Source of the DNA: Stropharia rugosoannulata
Lineage: Eukaryota; Basidiomycota; Agaricomycetes; Agaricales; Strophariaceae
Assembly: GCA_028532985.1 (NCBI GenBank)
Contig: JANCIK010000009.1
Span: 62,001 to 126,000, forward strand
Reading direction: 5' to 3'
Length of the DNA stretch: 64,000 nucleotides
This document shows, one piece after another, positions 44,921-58,417 of this stretch. The notes below the pieces were generated by a model. It was not told the DNA's origin. It ran no database searches and was given only the letters and a program-made list of their open reading frames with translations. Both the position numbers and the translations under genes were made by a program. Positions within the stretch are counted from its first letter, which is position 1; each line of letters opens with the position of its first letter.

Positions 44921-46923
44921 TCACAAATAAATCATTACAAGACGTAATCCATGAGACTTTAACTTGTTTTCCGGGATTGTTATTTCAGAGCATTTCCCTT
45001 CAGGATCCTTTGAAGATTTCAATGTAAAAATTGGAGGGGAAGGAGGCACATTAATTAATATTCTAGGCCACATTTGATGTGATTCAGTTTGCATAGAGTA
45101 CGATCCAGTAAAGCTGAGGGGTACTGAAATGGACGGATTTTGGATGCATATGTTCCCATTTGTGATATAGAAGTTGACAACTCCGAAGACAGTCACAGAG
45201 GATTGGTCGTGAGGTTCGGAAAAGATTGATTGTTCCAATAAGATGAAGTCACAAAATTCGCCATAAAAATCTCCTATGGGCCGGAATGGAGTATTCAACA
45301 CACTGCGCTTGATACCTGGGACAAGGAGAAGGTGTATACGTAGCCCCATGTGCGTGAGGAGGAATGGTTCACTAGGAGTCGAATATTTCAATCTGCAACT
45401 GAGTGGTTCGTCACTGCGACTGGTTTCAAATATAAAGGCATCAGAACGATTTTTGTATGCATCCACGGTAATTGGGATGATATCTGTATACCATGTTGGG
45501 TAGCTCCGGTTGAAAATGTCCATAATGTAACATTTCGTGTTAATGACTTCGCGGATCAGGCGAGAGAAGGCGCGCTTGGAACCTTCACCATATGCTATCG
45601 GAATACTGACACCAAGAATACCCATCAGCGAGTAGGCACTGTCCTTTTCACGAGTCACCTGCCTCCCACATGCCATCTGTAATCGTCTGGATATTGGGGT
45701 GGAATCAAGATCTCCATGTCGAAAGTTGCGAATTTCGGATGCCTGTATTCCTGCAGCAGCTGCTACTGATTCCTGATTGCAAGTCAAGATAGTCCAGTTC
45801 TTGTTGTATACCGCCATCCTGCGGGGTGCCACAAGCTCTTGCAATGTCCATCCCCTCGTAAACCATGAGTCCTGAGGCATATCGTCCTGGGAGTTTGTCT
45901 CCGAAAGATAAACAATGCAGAGATCGGCGTTCTGATACCATTTGTACATAGAGCGAATCGCCTCGTCTAGCTCTGCACTGCTCTCCTTATTGATGCAACA
46001 GGTGTCGATCCATCCCAGACGGTAGCCGTGATCCCGTGCAGATGCTTCACAGAAATTCTTGATCTTTTCATATCCAGCATGATTCTGTTCTCTTGTGGGC
46101 CAGTCCTGATAGGAAATCTCGCCAGATGAAGCCTTTGTCCATGTGTGAGAAAGGATAGTGTACCGGGTGTATTTACCAACGAAGACATCGATTTGGTACT
46201 TGGCAGGATAATCCTCTCTTGTCACAAAATGGCCAGTAGAATCGTCCCTGAAGTGATCCATTAGGTTGTCCACAAAATGGGGGGTACAGTCGGCTATGTC
46301 CGCACAAATACGTTCAAATAAATACATGACGGCTTCGCGGTGGTTGATAAGGCAAATTTGCGATCCATTTTTATCAAATGCCAACAGTCGCGTTGGCATA
46401 TAGGATACATATCTGCGGATTTTTTTGAGAACATAGTCTTTGAACACTTGTCGAACTAGAATTTATCAGTAGAATGAAAAAGAAAAAAAAACTTTGAGAC
46501 ACGTACACTCCACTGGTATAACACCTGGCCTGCTGGTATCGTCTATAATGTTGAGATTTACGCGAACAAGGGCCGTTGAGAGTGAGGCATCTGTGGAATT
46601 GGGACTGGATGTGGATGGCAGCGATTCTGTAACACGGCACTCCTCGACAGTCTCTGCTATGAACCCTTTGAGACATTTGACGAATTCATGCTCAGGAGAT
46701 TGCCCAGAGGAAGCGCTGCCTATTTCGTCCGCCGCTGGCTGTGTACGCGGGGTGTCTAAAATAACATTTCAATTGTATTTTAATTATATATGGCGCTCCA
46801 GAACGTACCTGAAGCCATGCACTCATACACCATGGGCTTCACCAGATTCGCCAGCGCTGCAAGCAGTCCTCGAGCCTTGGGACTTTCAAAGTTTATTGGC
46901 AGAGGAGCATTTGCGTTCGACAT
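44921..46923 (-). CDS. HET-domain (heterokaryon incompatibility) protein, copy 3, intact
   Basis: Exons 46809-46923, 46507-46755 and 44921-46455 (introns 53 and 51 nt) join in phase to 632 residues. Residues 1-215 are a conserved N-terminal region of unknown fold (SPKARGLLAALANLVKPMVY at its start). The HET domain spans about 218-335, with YTILSHTWTK (LSHTW at 223-227), IDTCCINKE (271-279) and WFTRGWTLQELVAP (319-332). A C-terminal region of about 300 residues follows, ending in SHGLRLVMIYL; no NACHT, WD40 or other partner domain is visible. HET proteins sense non-self after hyphal fusion and trigger cell death of the fused cell. The start ATG is conserved in copies 2 and 4. The copy has no frameshift or stop. 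Confidence 0.92.
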
Positions 46924-49900
46924 CGTGCGGGAATGTGTTTTGCTCTGTACTAGAAGGGGTCGAGTGAATATTGTGTAGTGCAGCAGTATGAAGCGTTTAC
47001 ATTGTCGAGTCGGTCAGTTCGTTATGGGGAAAGGAAGGAAGAATTGGATCATTGAGCGTCTGACCACATTGTTCGGGAACGTGTCAAACGCGTTTGGCGG
47101 TCTATTTTCAATCTGGCACTGCCCACCGGCTTATTTTTATCATGCCTATTGTTGAACAAATGGATAATGGCGCTCATATAGGCACGCACATTCCATTACT
47201 CGAATCTCGGCCTTACTACCCAATAGTGACCGGTACTCTGCAAAGGTCAGCAGACGTCTCAGCCTTAGTGAATGGTAGTGGGAAGGCCCCACGGTTCGAT
47301 TACTAGCCAGGAGGCAGTGTATTATTACTTTCTAACTGACATGACAGGTCCGAGATTAGACCGCTCTATTGATACTTGAGAGAATCTGTGCCCTCTGTCG
47401 TCCCTCTGACTGGATTCCTGTCCACGTTCATCCAATGCATTGCATACTGCGTATATCGTACCGTTGCTAGGCTAAATTAATGAGGTGGACGCTGTGCTTA
47501 TACGTAGTCATGTGTCTATGTACATTTCCTGCTGTGCCCAAGCATTCACGCTTGATAATGAGGACTGTACATCACGGAGATCTATTAAACGTCGATGCTT
47601 GCCATGTACATTGTCCATTATTGAAATACTGACTGTGTATTTAGTATTTTGCCAGTCATTCTCACATCAATAATTTAAGAGCGGTCTCCTATGAGCGACC
47701 CGAAATGGCCGTACATTCATTACAGAGAATGTATCAACCATCAAGCTATCTTCTTTTATTTTCGTGGACTACGCAGTCCTTCCATTCTTAAACATCCATG
47801 GATGTACATATACTTAGCGGGAGAGTTGGCGACGTACATGCATGCATCACGCATTAGCGTCGCGTCCCGCGCTGTGGTATCCCCGTGGTCAAGCCAAAAT
47901 TGGCTCCTATGTCTACCTGACCATGTGGCTTTGCGTCTCGAGCTTCACCGCTTCGCTCATTGTTTTAGGCCTACGTATTTTTTTCGCCCTCAAATGTACT
48001 GTACTAGCGCTGGTTCGCGTAGTTGTGCACGTTACGGCCCATATGTATGTCTTTTCGAGCCCCGAATTTGTCTTCTCCGTATTCTCTTTAAGTGATAAAC
48101 TTGTGTACTCTGTTTATGTGAAATTCTTGCATATAATATGTGGGCTTTACCCGTTTTGAACCTCTCAGGCATCGCATTCGCGAGATACAAATTCTACGTT
48201 GAGAGCGTGCGCCTCGGGGACACAGCGTCGCTATCTATTTTTGAAGCACTCGGCCAATGCCGCCGGCCCGCCTCCCGTGCAACAAAAATATGCAGCCACG
48301 TTTCGTCGTTGCTGCCTCCTACTTACAACTTGCCTACAATACCTCCAGGGCCCGTCGACGACTTGCGCTTACTTATCTTGGTTGTGCGTTTGGACCATGG
48401 AATCTTGCGACAATAAGACCTAGGTATCTTGGCGAATGGGATGTGTGGAACTGGACCGGCTCAGTGCTCACAACATATCTTCCGAGGACGAGGGTTACAG
48501 TACAAGACCGTAAACAGGGACGAGTGCACAGGGACGGGTGCGAAGGGGAAGAGGAGTGATTGGCTGGGATGAGGTTTCGCGACATTTATAGAGTGGACAG
48601 AATGCTAGGTACGTGTTTGCGTTGTCTGCCTATGCAGTAGCACAAGGTCATGACTCATGGTCCTTGCATAGAGCCTGCTTGCGTTTTCTTTGTCAATCTC
48701 ACTGCCGTCTCCTGATACGCGTCTCCCCGTTTTTATGGCGAGGTAAGTGCCCCGGTGCTCCTATCTCCCCCGTCTCGGCGTGCGTTTATGCTTGCTTTGT
48801 TAGACTACCCTGCCGTCTCTCCGTCTCTCCGGCTGCCCTCGCCGCGCGCTGCATGTCCAGGTTTGCGCTACTCGTGTGCTAGTCCTCATATGACCTCCCC
48901 TTAACGGCCCTCTCTGCACGGTCGCGCCAGTCACGTCCAATGTCCGGCCACCTCCGCGACGTACCCCGTCCACCCGCGTCCCCCTGCTCGACATCGCAGA
49001 GACAAGCCCCGTGGTCACATAGTAATTTGATACGAATGGGCGCCAGCTGTTGAAATAAGCGACGGAGTGCGGAAAAGAGGATGTATTTCGTTTGTCTGAG
49101 TGAGCTCGATGGACAAACGGATGGGGGGGTACGTTACGAAATACAAGCAGATATAGCTACGATTATGTAAGTGTCCAAATGCGTAATAGCTTGATTTGTA
49201 CGAAGGTCCCAAAATTCCAACACCAGCTTCGGGTCCTACTACCTCTACCAGCCTGGCCTTGGTTTCATTTGCATGCCCGCCGTTCTTGGAGTCTACTCTG
49301 CCTGTTCAGGGTCCCGTTCCCCGTCCTAGTGTACTCGACTACTTGGGCATGGGAAGTACTATCTGGGTTATGTGCTGTTCCCCGCCTTCCTTTGGATGTC
49401 TCCCAATGCGGCTCGCCGTCCCGCGGTGGACCTTCCAAAGCAGCATGGCGCCCTTTCCGGGACATCCTGCGTACATTACGCATCCTGTTTCACCTCCCTT
49501 TCATGCAATTACCCCATATGCGCCTCGGCTTGCGTCCCAAATACATCCCTGCCCATCCACGTGCTGTTCGTCCTTACGCTATCCAATGACGCATCCTTCC
49601 TTGCTCACATCCCTCCCCGCCCCGGCCCCAGCCCCAGCTCCCACTTCCCGCGATGTCGACACACGCCCACGTATTTGTCACGATGTCCCGCTCTATGCAT
49701 CATATTCCGTCTGTGTTCGGAGCAGCTCGTTATATCGCATCCCGCTCCGTCGCGTCGCATCGTAATATGCTGCGTCCTGTTTGACCTGCCGGCCAGGCCT
49801 CGATGCGCATGAAGACATTGTGCATTGTGTTGGTGTGCGGTCCTGTGAGATGGCACGCGCACATTGGTATGGCGTGGGGAGGGAGGCGCGGGTTGTGGAG

Positions 49901-51282
49901 GCTGGGAATGGACAGAGAGGTACACGAGGGTGGGGCGGAGAGTGGAAGGGCCGTGGAGGTGGGGCCTGTGCGGGAAGGAGTGCGTGGAGGGGGGTGGGTA
50001 GAGCACTGGGGCCATGCACGCGGATCCGCTGTCTCCCTAGTATACTCGCTCTTCAAGGAGCTGACACGCCTCCCGCACAATAGTCAACGTGCATTACCCC
50101 GCCTTTCTTACGTCTATCGTGCGAGCACGTGCATGCCCCCCGGTGCCCTGCATTTACCCCTCTCTACACGCACGCACGTAGCATCGCATCCCGTTTCATC
50201 AAACCCCAGGGCCACGCGTCGCGTTCCATCATATCCCGCATGGCTACTCTGCATGCTCACTTGCGCGCCGTGCCATTACATCGGTTGGTCTTGTTCTGCT
50301 CCTCGAATCCCGTTCTGCGCATTGCATTGCTGACAGTGGGCATCGCCCCATTCATCGTGCCGGACTGGGGCACGCGCTTAGGTTCTGCCGGCGCGCCGCT
50401 TGCGGTCTGCTATGCGCATGGTGATACGAGGAGGGGAGAGGACAAGAAGGAGGGGGGAGGGATGGACGGGAGTGAGCGCATGAGCACGGGAGGGCGCTGG
50501 AACTGTGGAGATTTGCGAGCCTGGAGGGAAGGAGGGGTGCCGGTGTTAAGGGAGAGGTGAAGTGAAGGGGGGTTCTTTAGCTTGCACATCCGGTCTCGCT
50601 CGTACGCACCGTTTGCCGCCCCTATTTACATGCGTGCCTTGGAACCTGCGGACTCTGTTCTCTGCTCTCGACCTTGAACCCCCGGAAACGCCATACGACA
50701 CCTAACTTTGTATACTACTTCCGTTCAACGTTCAAATCCTTTGTAGAACCTGCTTTCCCGTCCTTTCCTCAACTCACTGTCGGTGTGTACTCGTATCTTG
50801 TTTGCTTTGCTCGCAGCCCACCCGTGCACTCTGCTTGCCCGGGCTCATGCTACGTGTGTACCCCGTTTTGTCCCCGTATGCGCACGCGCGTGGTGTCGCA
50901 TCCAAAGTCCAGCCATCCTCCCGACAGGCACCACCCACCTGCGCCCGTGACTAGCTCACCTCATCCCAATTTCTTGGAGTGCGCTATGCATATTCCTTGT
51001 GGCCAGCATGCTTTCCCCCTCCTTACGACGCTGAATCCACTTCGCCCCCCGCGATGGACCTGCGATGGGAATGTATACATGTCTCCTTGCACTGCTGGCG
51101 CCGACGTGTTTTTGGCAGAAAAATATGTATTACTATATACGTCATGTATTTCAGTATAGTATTTTACAACCAAAAACAAAAGCTTTATGTTTACAAAATG
51201 ATAAAGAAATAGATGAGATTGGATTATACAAACTACAACATACATTCAGATACAGATGGGGAGAAGTAATATAAGCATCCAT
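46924..51282 (+). repeat. HET 5'-flank and long non-coding repeat copy
   Basis: 46,924-48,150 is the duplicated upstream flank of a HET gene, closely similar to 53,287-54,700 and in part to 22,845-23,460. From about 48,180 the non-coding repeat follows (head near 48,233) to about 51,170, with G-rich segments at 49,870-50,000 and 50,425-50,575. No gene is supported. A tRNA-like relic with GGTTCGATTAC lies at 47,257-47,308. Confidence 0.6.
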
Positions 51283-53286
51283 TCACAAATACAACATTAT
51301 AAGGCGTAGACCGTGAGACTCTAACTTGTCTTCTGGTATTGTGATTTCAGGGCTTTGTCCTTCAGGATCCTTTGACGATTTCAGTGTAAAAATTGGTGGG
51401 GAATGAGACACAGCATTAAAACTAGACTGTATGTCAATCATCTTATATGATTCATTTTGCATAGAGTATGATCCAGTAAATCCGAGGGGTACTGAAATGG
51501 AGGGATTTTGGATGCAGACATTCCCATCTGTGAGAGAGAAGTTGACAATTCCAAATACAATCACAGAGAAATCGGTGTTGAATTGAGAGAAGAGTTGTTT
51601 TTCCAATAAAAAGAAGTCCCAAACTTTCCCATATAAATCTCCTATGGGCTGGAATGCAGTATTCAATGCGTGGTGGTGGAGACCTGGGACAAGGAGAAGG
51701 TGTATACGCAACCCCATGTGCGTGTGGAGGAATGGTTCAATGGGAGTTGTATAGTCCAGTTTGTAGAGTGGGTCAGCAATGTCAGCTGATTCAACTCTAA
51801 AGGCATCAGAACAATGTTGATATACATCCACGGAAATTGGAATGATATCTGTATTCCACTTTGAGTAGCTGCGGTTGAAAATATCCATAATGTAACGTTT
51901 CGAGTTGATAACTTCGCGCATCAGGCGAGAGAATGCGCGCTTGGAGCCTTCACCATATGCTATTGTAATGCTGACATCAAGAATACCCATCAGCGAGTAG
52001 GCTCCGTCCTCTCCACGAGTTACATGTCTGCCACATGCCATCTGTAGTCGTCTGGATATTGGGATGCCATCTGGACGGTCCCACCTGAAGTTGAAAATTT
52101 CGGTTGGGTGTATTCCCGCAGCAGCAGCAACTCCGTTCTGGTCGCAAGGCATAATGTACCAGTTCTTGTTGTATACTGCCATTTTGGTGGGTGCCACCAA
52201 CTCTTGCAATGTCCATCCCCTCGTAAACCATGAGTCCTGAGGCATGTCGTCCTCGGAGAGTGTCTCAGAAAGGTAAACGAGGCAGAGATCGGCTTTATGA
52301 TACCATTTGTACATGGAGCGAATTGCCTCATCAAGCTCTGCGCTACTCTCCTTATTGATGCAGCAGGTGTCGACCCATCCGAGACAATGACCATGATCCT
52401 GAGCAGATGCTTCACAGAACTTCCTGATCTTCTCATGTCCAACAGGATTCAGTTCTCTTGTAGGCCAGCCCTGATAGGAAATCTCGCCAGATGAAGCCTT
52501 TGTCCATGTGTGAGAAAGGATTGTGTATCCGGTGAATTTTGAAATGAATGCGTGTAATTTACTAGCTGATGAAATTTCCATGGTGGCCCAATGAAGTTGG
52601 CTAGTAGGATCACGCCTGAAGTGATCTATTAGGCTGGGAACAAAATCAGGGCTACAGTCGTCCATGTCCACACAAATACGTTCAACTAAAAATAGAACGG
52701 CTTCGCGGTGGTCAACAAGGCGAATTTGCGATCCATCTTTATCAAATGCCAACAGTCGCGTTGGCATAGTAGACACCCTATCATGGATCCTCATCAAAAC
52801 ATAGTCTTTGAACTCTTGTCGAACTACAATTTATCAGTCAGATGAAATTGATTACTTTGAGACATGTACACTCTGTTGGTATAACACATGGCCTACTGCT
52901 ATCATCCATGACGTTGAGATTTACGCGAACAAGGGCCGTTGAGAGTGAGGCATCTGTGGAATTGGGACTGGATCTCGATGGCAGTGATTCCTTCATACGG
53001 CACTCCTCGATGGTCTCTGTTATGAAACCTTTCAGATACTTGACAAATTCATGCTCAGGAGATTGCCCGGAAGGAGCGCTGCCTATTTCGGCCGCCGCTG
53101 GCTGCATACACTGTGTATCTAAAATCCCATTTCAATCTTATTTCAAGGACATATGGTACTCAAGAGCGTACTTGAAGCCATGCACTCATATACCATGGGC
53201 TTCACTAGATTCGCCAGCGCTGCAAGTAGTCCTCGAGCCTTGGGACTTTCAAAGCTTATTGGTGGAGAAGACTTTGCGTTCAACAT
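51283..53286 (-). CDS. HET-domain protein, copy 4, intact
   Basis: Exons 53172-53286, 52870-53118 and 51283-52823 join in phase to 634 residues, with the same two introns (53 and 46 nt) as copies 2 and 3. The HET motifs are complete: YTILSHTWTKASSGEISYQG, VDTCCINKE (Val in place of Ile) and WFTRGWTLQELVAP. Differences from copy 3 are spread through the N-terminal region and the C-terminal 300 residues, for example around the predicted loop after MGLRIHLLLVPG. The initiator exon reads MLNAKSSPP rather than MSNAN. As with copy 3, a role in allorecognition-linked cell death is inferred from the HET domain alone. Confidence 0.92.
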
Positions 53287-54875
53287 CGTTCGGCAATGTG
53301 TTGTGCTGTGTACGAGAATGGATTTAGTAAATCTTGTGTAGTGGGGCAGTACAAAGCGCTTACATTGTTGAGTCGTTCAGTTAGTTATGGGTGAAGGAAG
53401 GAAGAATTGGTCCATTGAGCGTCTGACCACACTGTTCGGGAACGTGTCAAACGCGTTTGGCGGTCTATTTTCAATCTGGCACTGCCCACCGGCTTATTTT
53501 TATCATGCCTATTATTGAAAAAATGCATAATGTCGTTCATATAGGCACGCACATTGCATTACTCGAGTCTCGGCCTTAGTACCCAATAGTGACCGGTACT
53601 CTGCAAAGGTCCGTAGACGTGTCAGCCTTCGTAAATCGTAGTGGGAAGGCCTCACAGCTCGTATACTAGCCATGAGGCAGTGTATTATTACTTTCTAACT
53701 AACATGACAGGTCCGAGATTACACCGCTCTATTAATGCCTGCACAAATCTGTCCCCTCTGTTGCCCCTCCGACTGGAATCCAGTCCACGTTCATCCAATG
53801 CATTGCATACTGCGTATATCGTACCGCTGTGTGACCACATTAATGAGATGGACACATGGCTCAACGATGCTGTGCTTATACATAGTTATGGGTTAGGCTA
53901 CCCGAACACCACGGGCTAAATCTCCAGAACACATATCAGAGCACAGATGCGGCACATGATAGGAGTAAATACAGCTGTTGTTGGATAACTATGTGGACCA
54001 GTATGTGCTGCAGACTGCTATAATTGGGTAGGCAATCAGTAACATGTGTCTATGTACGACTACATTTCCCTGGTTAAGTGCAATATGCTGTGCCCTAGCA
54101 TTCACGCTCGATAATGAGGACCGTACATCATGAAGAGCTATTAAACGTCGATGTTTGCCATGTCCATTATCTGACTGTGTATTCAGTATTTTGCGAGTCA
54201 TTCTCACATCAATGATTGAAGAGCGGTCTCCTGTGAGCGAACTGAAATGGCCGTACTTTTTCTTCGTTTACAAGTCCCCATCATTAATGAATCTGTGCGC
54301 TGGACCTTGGTATACCCCAGTTATGGGCCTATTTTATTTATTTTTGTGAACTATGCAGTCTTCCCATTCTGAAATTATCCATAGCTGTACATGTAATTAG
54401 CAATATAGTTCGTGACGTACATGTATTCATCGCGCATTAGCGTCGCGATCCGCGTTGTAGTATTGCTGTGATGTTCCCGTGGTCGAGCCAACACCATCTC
54501 CCAGGTCTACTTGCCCGCATGGCTTCGCATCTCAAGTATCACATTTTCGGTCATTGTACTAGGCCTACTTATTGTACCCGCCCTCAAATGTACCGTAATC
54601 GCTCTGGAACGCGCCATTGTGGACGTCACGGTCCATACGTCCATTTTTGGACACTATACCTATTCATGGTTAACCAGACTGTTTTATAAGTAATCTAAGT
54701 ATCCCGCCTCGCGCCCCAATCTCGTCTTCTCCATAATCCTTCTGAGTGGTAAACTTGTGTACTCTGTTTATATGACACTCATGTGTACTGTCTCTGGTCT
54801 TGTTTGATCTGCCAATGGGATTGCAATGACTATACATTTAGAGCAGGCGCCTCGGGGGTAGCTACCAGTCATCGC
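53287..54875 (+). repeat. HET 5'-flank and start of a non-coding repeat copy
   Basis: This is a duplicated flank like that of copy 3, with the tRNA-like relic at 53,621-53,671. From about 54,640 it matches 8,210-8,400 closely (CCTATTCATGGTTAACC, then GTTTTATAAGTAATCTAAGT). The repeat copy is then interrupted by the hAT-like element and resumes at 58,418. No gene is supported. Confidence 0.6.
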
Positions 54876-54883
54876 CGTTATCC
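54876..54883. repeat. Target-site duplication, left copy (CGTTATCC)
   Basis: CGTTATCC precedes the element and the identical 8-mer at 58418-58425 follows it. The uninterrupted repeat copy near 8,431-8,447 reads TCGTTATCTATTCTT, which matches the predicted empty site. Confidence 0.85.
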
Positions 54884-57051
54884 CACCTAGGGAAACACCC
54901 GCCCTGGGCCTTTAGGTGGGGTTTAATGTCCGGATTGTACCCACCTAACTGGCATCAATATCTTCTGTTGCCATCCCTGTTGGATCATCCTATCCGGATG
55001 GTTGGTGCCCAGCGGCGCCTAGGTAGGCATACTAAATTGTCATTTTCTGCTGCTCATTGAGAGCCTTGTTCTTTAGCTATGCATAAAATTCTTTTCCGGA
55101 TTGAAAATCTCATGGACTCCTCAAGTCGTCCTCAATTGTTGCTCGAATGTTGTAAATACCGATTTGGGTGCTTAGTCACCGCTTAGTCATTAGATTCTGG
55201 ATCAAGATCGGCACATTGATTAGATCTTGACTCATCTTCGACTTCTCTGCTTCTCGTTTACCTCCAATACTTACCAATACTCACCCCATAGACAGTGCTT
55301 GAAACAAAAGTAAGTCATATAATACATGGTCTGGGCTTCCAAATATCACAGCCTTACTGCTGAAATGCTGACCTCTTACTTTGCTCTAGTCAATCTAGTT
55401 CAGTTTACCGTTCAAACAGTGTTTGAAAAGACGTTGTTTGCGGTTGTGCGCGCACTAGCACATAATATATCAGTATTGGCTCGCAGCCTTGTTGCGGCGA
55501 AGACAAGGCAAAGAACTTCTGAATGTATTCCAACCGTGATGCATGATAGCCCACACAGAGGGTACAGAAGGTACGAGCTGGGCCTGGGCCGCTTCTCCCT
55601 ACGTCGAATTTATGCCGAAGTGCACATACTTACTCCTGACCGTTTCTGGCGCGGCAATTCAGTTGGCGGTGCGTACATGCTATCGATGTCCAGGTCCGGG
55701 GACGGATATCGCTGTTACCCCAGAGTAATGTAACTCACTCACTCACTCACCATGCTTTTTTCTCAATATGCGTTCAACTGCTATTTTGAAAATCAGGTTA
55801 GATTATGTTACTCGAGATGGTAAAGTGTATTTTCAAGGCTTCACACAAAGCTTGTCACTGAAATATTTGCAGCACAATAGTGGGAGCGACCTAGTACCGC
55901 TCTTCTCTTGCTATTGACCTCAAGTGGACCACGTTATATACGACTGCCCTTACCCTCCATGTGAGGTGTAATTCATACCAGGCATGCCAAGCGAGCCCCA
56001 GTATGATCTCCTGTATAGCACATATGGACGCACCTTTTGAACGGCTTGCTGAGTGAACATCTCATGCTTGTCCCACGACGCCTCTCAAGCTTGTCTTGAT
56101 TAACCGTGTACATACACTCACTACCGTGTTTTAATGATATATTTGAGCCCATATATGTACTGCAAAGTAATTTTATGAGCGAAGTGGTATGTTTGAATTG
56201 CAAATTTGCAAATGAATGCCACAAGTACAGTTCTATATTACTGTTTATGCAAGGTGTTTTCACGCTTCGGGCAAATTTTCTGGCAACTTCAAACTTCATC
56301 TAGTCACCATATGCAATCAATGGCTAGTGTAAGTTGCTACAGTGAGCCTTTCTTTAGTATGTTGTTTTTAGGACTGTACTAAACAAATTGCAAGGACATG
56401 TATGTAGTACCTTGCCATAAATTGTACTTCCACATCTGTCGTTTTGCAGTCGTCGTCTGACTTTTACTCAATTTCCCTCTACTGGCTTGCAAATGCATAT
56501 CGTTCGAAAGCTTGTATTTTTCTCTCTCTCAAAATATACTTTCTGTGGGAGAAAGATGCATGTATGAGTTATGATGCTTTTTTGTTTCTCGGGGTAAACT
56601 ATTATTTGATGACAAACATTGACGGGCAATCAACAATGGGTTGGTTCTAATATCTCACGGTTGAACAGCGCCGTCATCATGCAACACATCGAGCTCTTTG
56701 AGGCCGCTCATTATCGTCGCTGACAACTGTTGGCCCCTACTCTGTTTATTTCTCCACCCGGCTGCCCCTCTTGATTCCCATCTACTCTACTAGCTCAAGG
56801 TACTATAGCATCGTAAGCCATTCCTTCCCATCCTCCATTACTCGCCATGACACCCTCTCCAGATGTCTTCCGCGGCCATCTCCCGCCAGACTAGCATACG
56901 TTGCACCAGTGACCTGTGCGCGCTGCTGCTGCACTAGAGCTCTCCGCTCCAATCCAAGAAATGATTTGCCGCTCATCTAAACTGTGGCATTCCTGTATGT
57001 TGCAGCCCTGGTTGCCTAGAATTTCGAGGATAACCTTATCGATATCCTCAA

Positions 57052-57318
57052 CTAATATTTAGGCGGTACAAACTGAGCCTGCCCCTCCCCCCGCGCCCCG
57101 TTGCCATGCTGCTCGACGACAAGTCCCCTGTCAATCCAGCGTCCGCAGCCCACCCGTTGTGCGGTCTCACTGGCCAGCATAACAGTCTCAAATCGATGCC
57201 GGCCACGATGACAGTCGACTGAGCCACAGTTGACGCACCACTTGTTGTAGCAGGAGAAGCGAAGACGGGTGTCAAGCAAGCGGACACACTCCCTGGCGCG
57301 TGCTACCTCATCCAACAT
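57052..57318 (-). CDS. Possible small Cys-rich open frame inside the hAT-like element
   Basis: An 88-codon minus-strand frame from the ATG at 57318 encodes CYNKWCVNCGSVDCHRG, with several regularly spaced Cys, then VGCGRWIDRGL. The Cys spacing could bind zinc, but no family is recognised and no splicing partner was found. It may be a captured exon or chance. Confidence 0.2.
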   Translation of the reverse strand: MLDEVARARECVRLLDTRLRFSCYNKWCVNCGSVDCHRGRHRFETVMLASETAQRVGCGRWIDRGLVVEQHGNGARGEGQAQFVPPKY

Positions 57319-58307
57319 GTACCAGGCGGACGAGTCTGACTCAGAACACGCAGTGAGCCACCAGGTGGTTGATACCGACTATCATTTAACTGCGAATGAG
57401 GACAAAGTTGACGGCACAATGCCTCTCACGATCCATGTCCTTGTACGGGTGCACATTGGTACCCTACCCTCCCTGCTCCCACCCCCCGCGCTCTGAAGCT
57501 TGTGACAAAGCCTTGGTTGCAGCCGTCAAGCTGCAGCCGACCTTACCACTGGTCGCCCTATTTCAGCCTGTTCTTCCCCAACCCCTGGGCCATTTCCGCG
57601 TGGCCTGCGCAAAAGCATTACCCACTTCCGCCCCACCACCCCTCGAGGCCTGACATATAAGCGCGCCCGCCGCTGCCTGGACTACTAGTCGGCTGCCCCT
57701 ATGATTTTATAGCACCGACATTTCGCGGATGCCCATGTATCAAGCATGCTACATCGGCACCTGCTGAACAATTCGAGCAGAGCACATTTGGTCCCTCCTC
57801 AGTATACACCTGTCCACACGTCAATGTCGATAGAGCTCTGTGTGTTGCTAGGTCCTCGATGAGAACATATACGAGCTGCTACTGCATTCCGGCCCCGCTT
57901 CGAGCCTTCGTTTGCATCCCCTGCCTCTAACAATCATGTCGCCCCCTGTACGCCCGCCCATGCACGGTGGTATTTCGATGAACCTCCCTCTTTTTTGCCC
58001 ATAGAGCACACGGACCCACCGCTCTGGGATCCTGGTCCCTACATGCGGGCGCCGCCAAACCTGCTGTTTATTATCCATCCTGACCCATACGTCCCCTTTA
58101 AGGCATCTATCTCCCATCACCCTTGCTTCACCCACCCCTTGACCGCTTGCCCTTTCATGATATATCTACGATTGCTATTGTTATTGTACACATATTTACC
58201 ACTTTTCTCTGTAAGCAGTGAGCACCACTTATTGATATGTGATTTAATTCACTCTACACATCTGAATCCGCTACTCAGAATCCATCTAGCACAGATCATC
58301 ACCGGTT

Positions 58308-58329
58308 GGATTGAATTCTAATTCAATCC
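58308..58329. repeat. Perfect 22-bp hairpin palindrome near the hAT right end
   Basis: GGATTGAATT and AATTCAATCC flank a CT centre with 10-bp perfect arms. It lies about 90 bp inside the right end and may be a subterminal binding site of the transposase. Confidence 0.7.
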
Positions 58330-58417
58330 ATATTGTTAGAATTTAATAAACCTCTTCGGTGGGTTCTTAGCAGCAAAGAACCCCACCTAAAGGTCATCAA
58401 AACTGCTGCCAGTGGTG

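Larger units (their letters stand above)
54884..58417. mobile_element. hAT-like non-autonomous DNA transposon, 3,534 bp
   Basis: The element starts CACC and ends GGTG. It carries the 15-mer CCTTTAGGTGGGGTT 25 bp from the left end (54909-54923) and its reverse complement 24 bp from the right end (58379-58393). It is flanked by 8-bp duplications, the size made by hAT superfamily elements. A hairpin (GGTGGGTTCTT / AAGAACCCCACC) lies at the right end, and a perfect 22-bp palindrome at 58308-58329. No hAT transposase (no dimerisation region) is visible, so it would depend on another copy. Two possible passenger exons, at 55,543-55,728 (ASPYVEFMPKCTYLLLTVSG) and 57,052-57,318, are unproven. An (ACTC)n microsatellite lies at 55,733-55,751. 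Confidence 0.75.
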
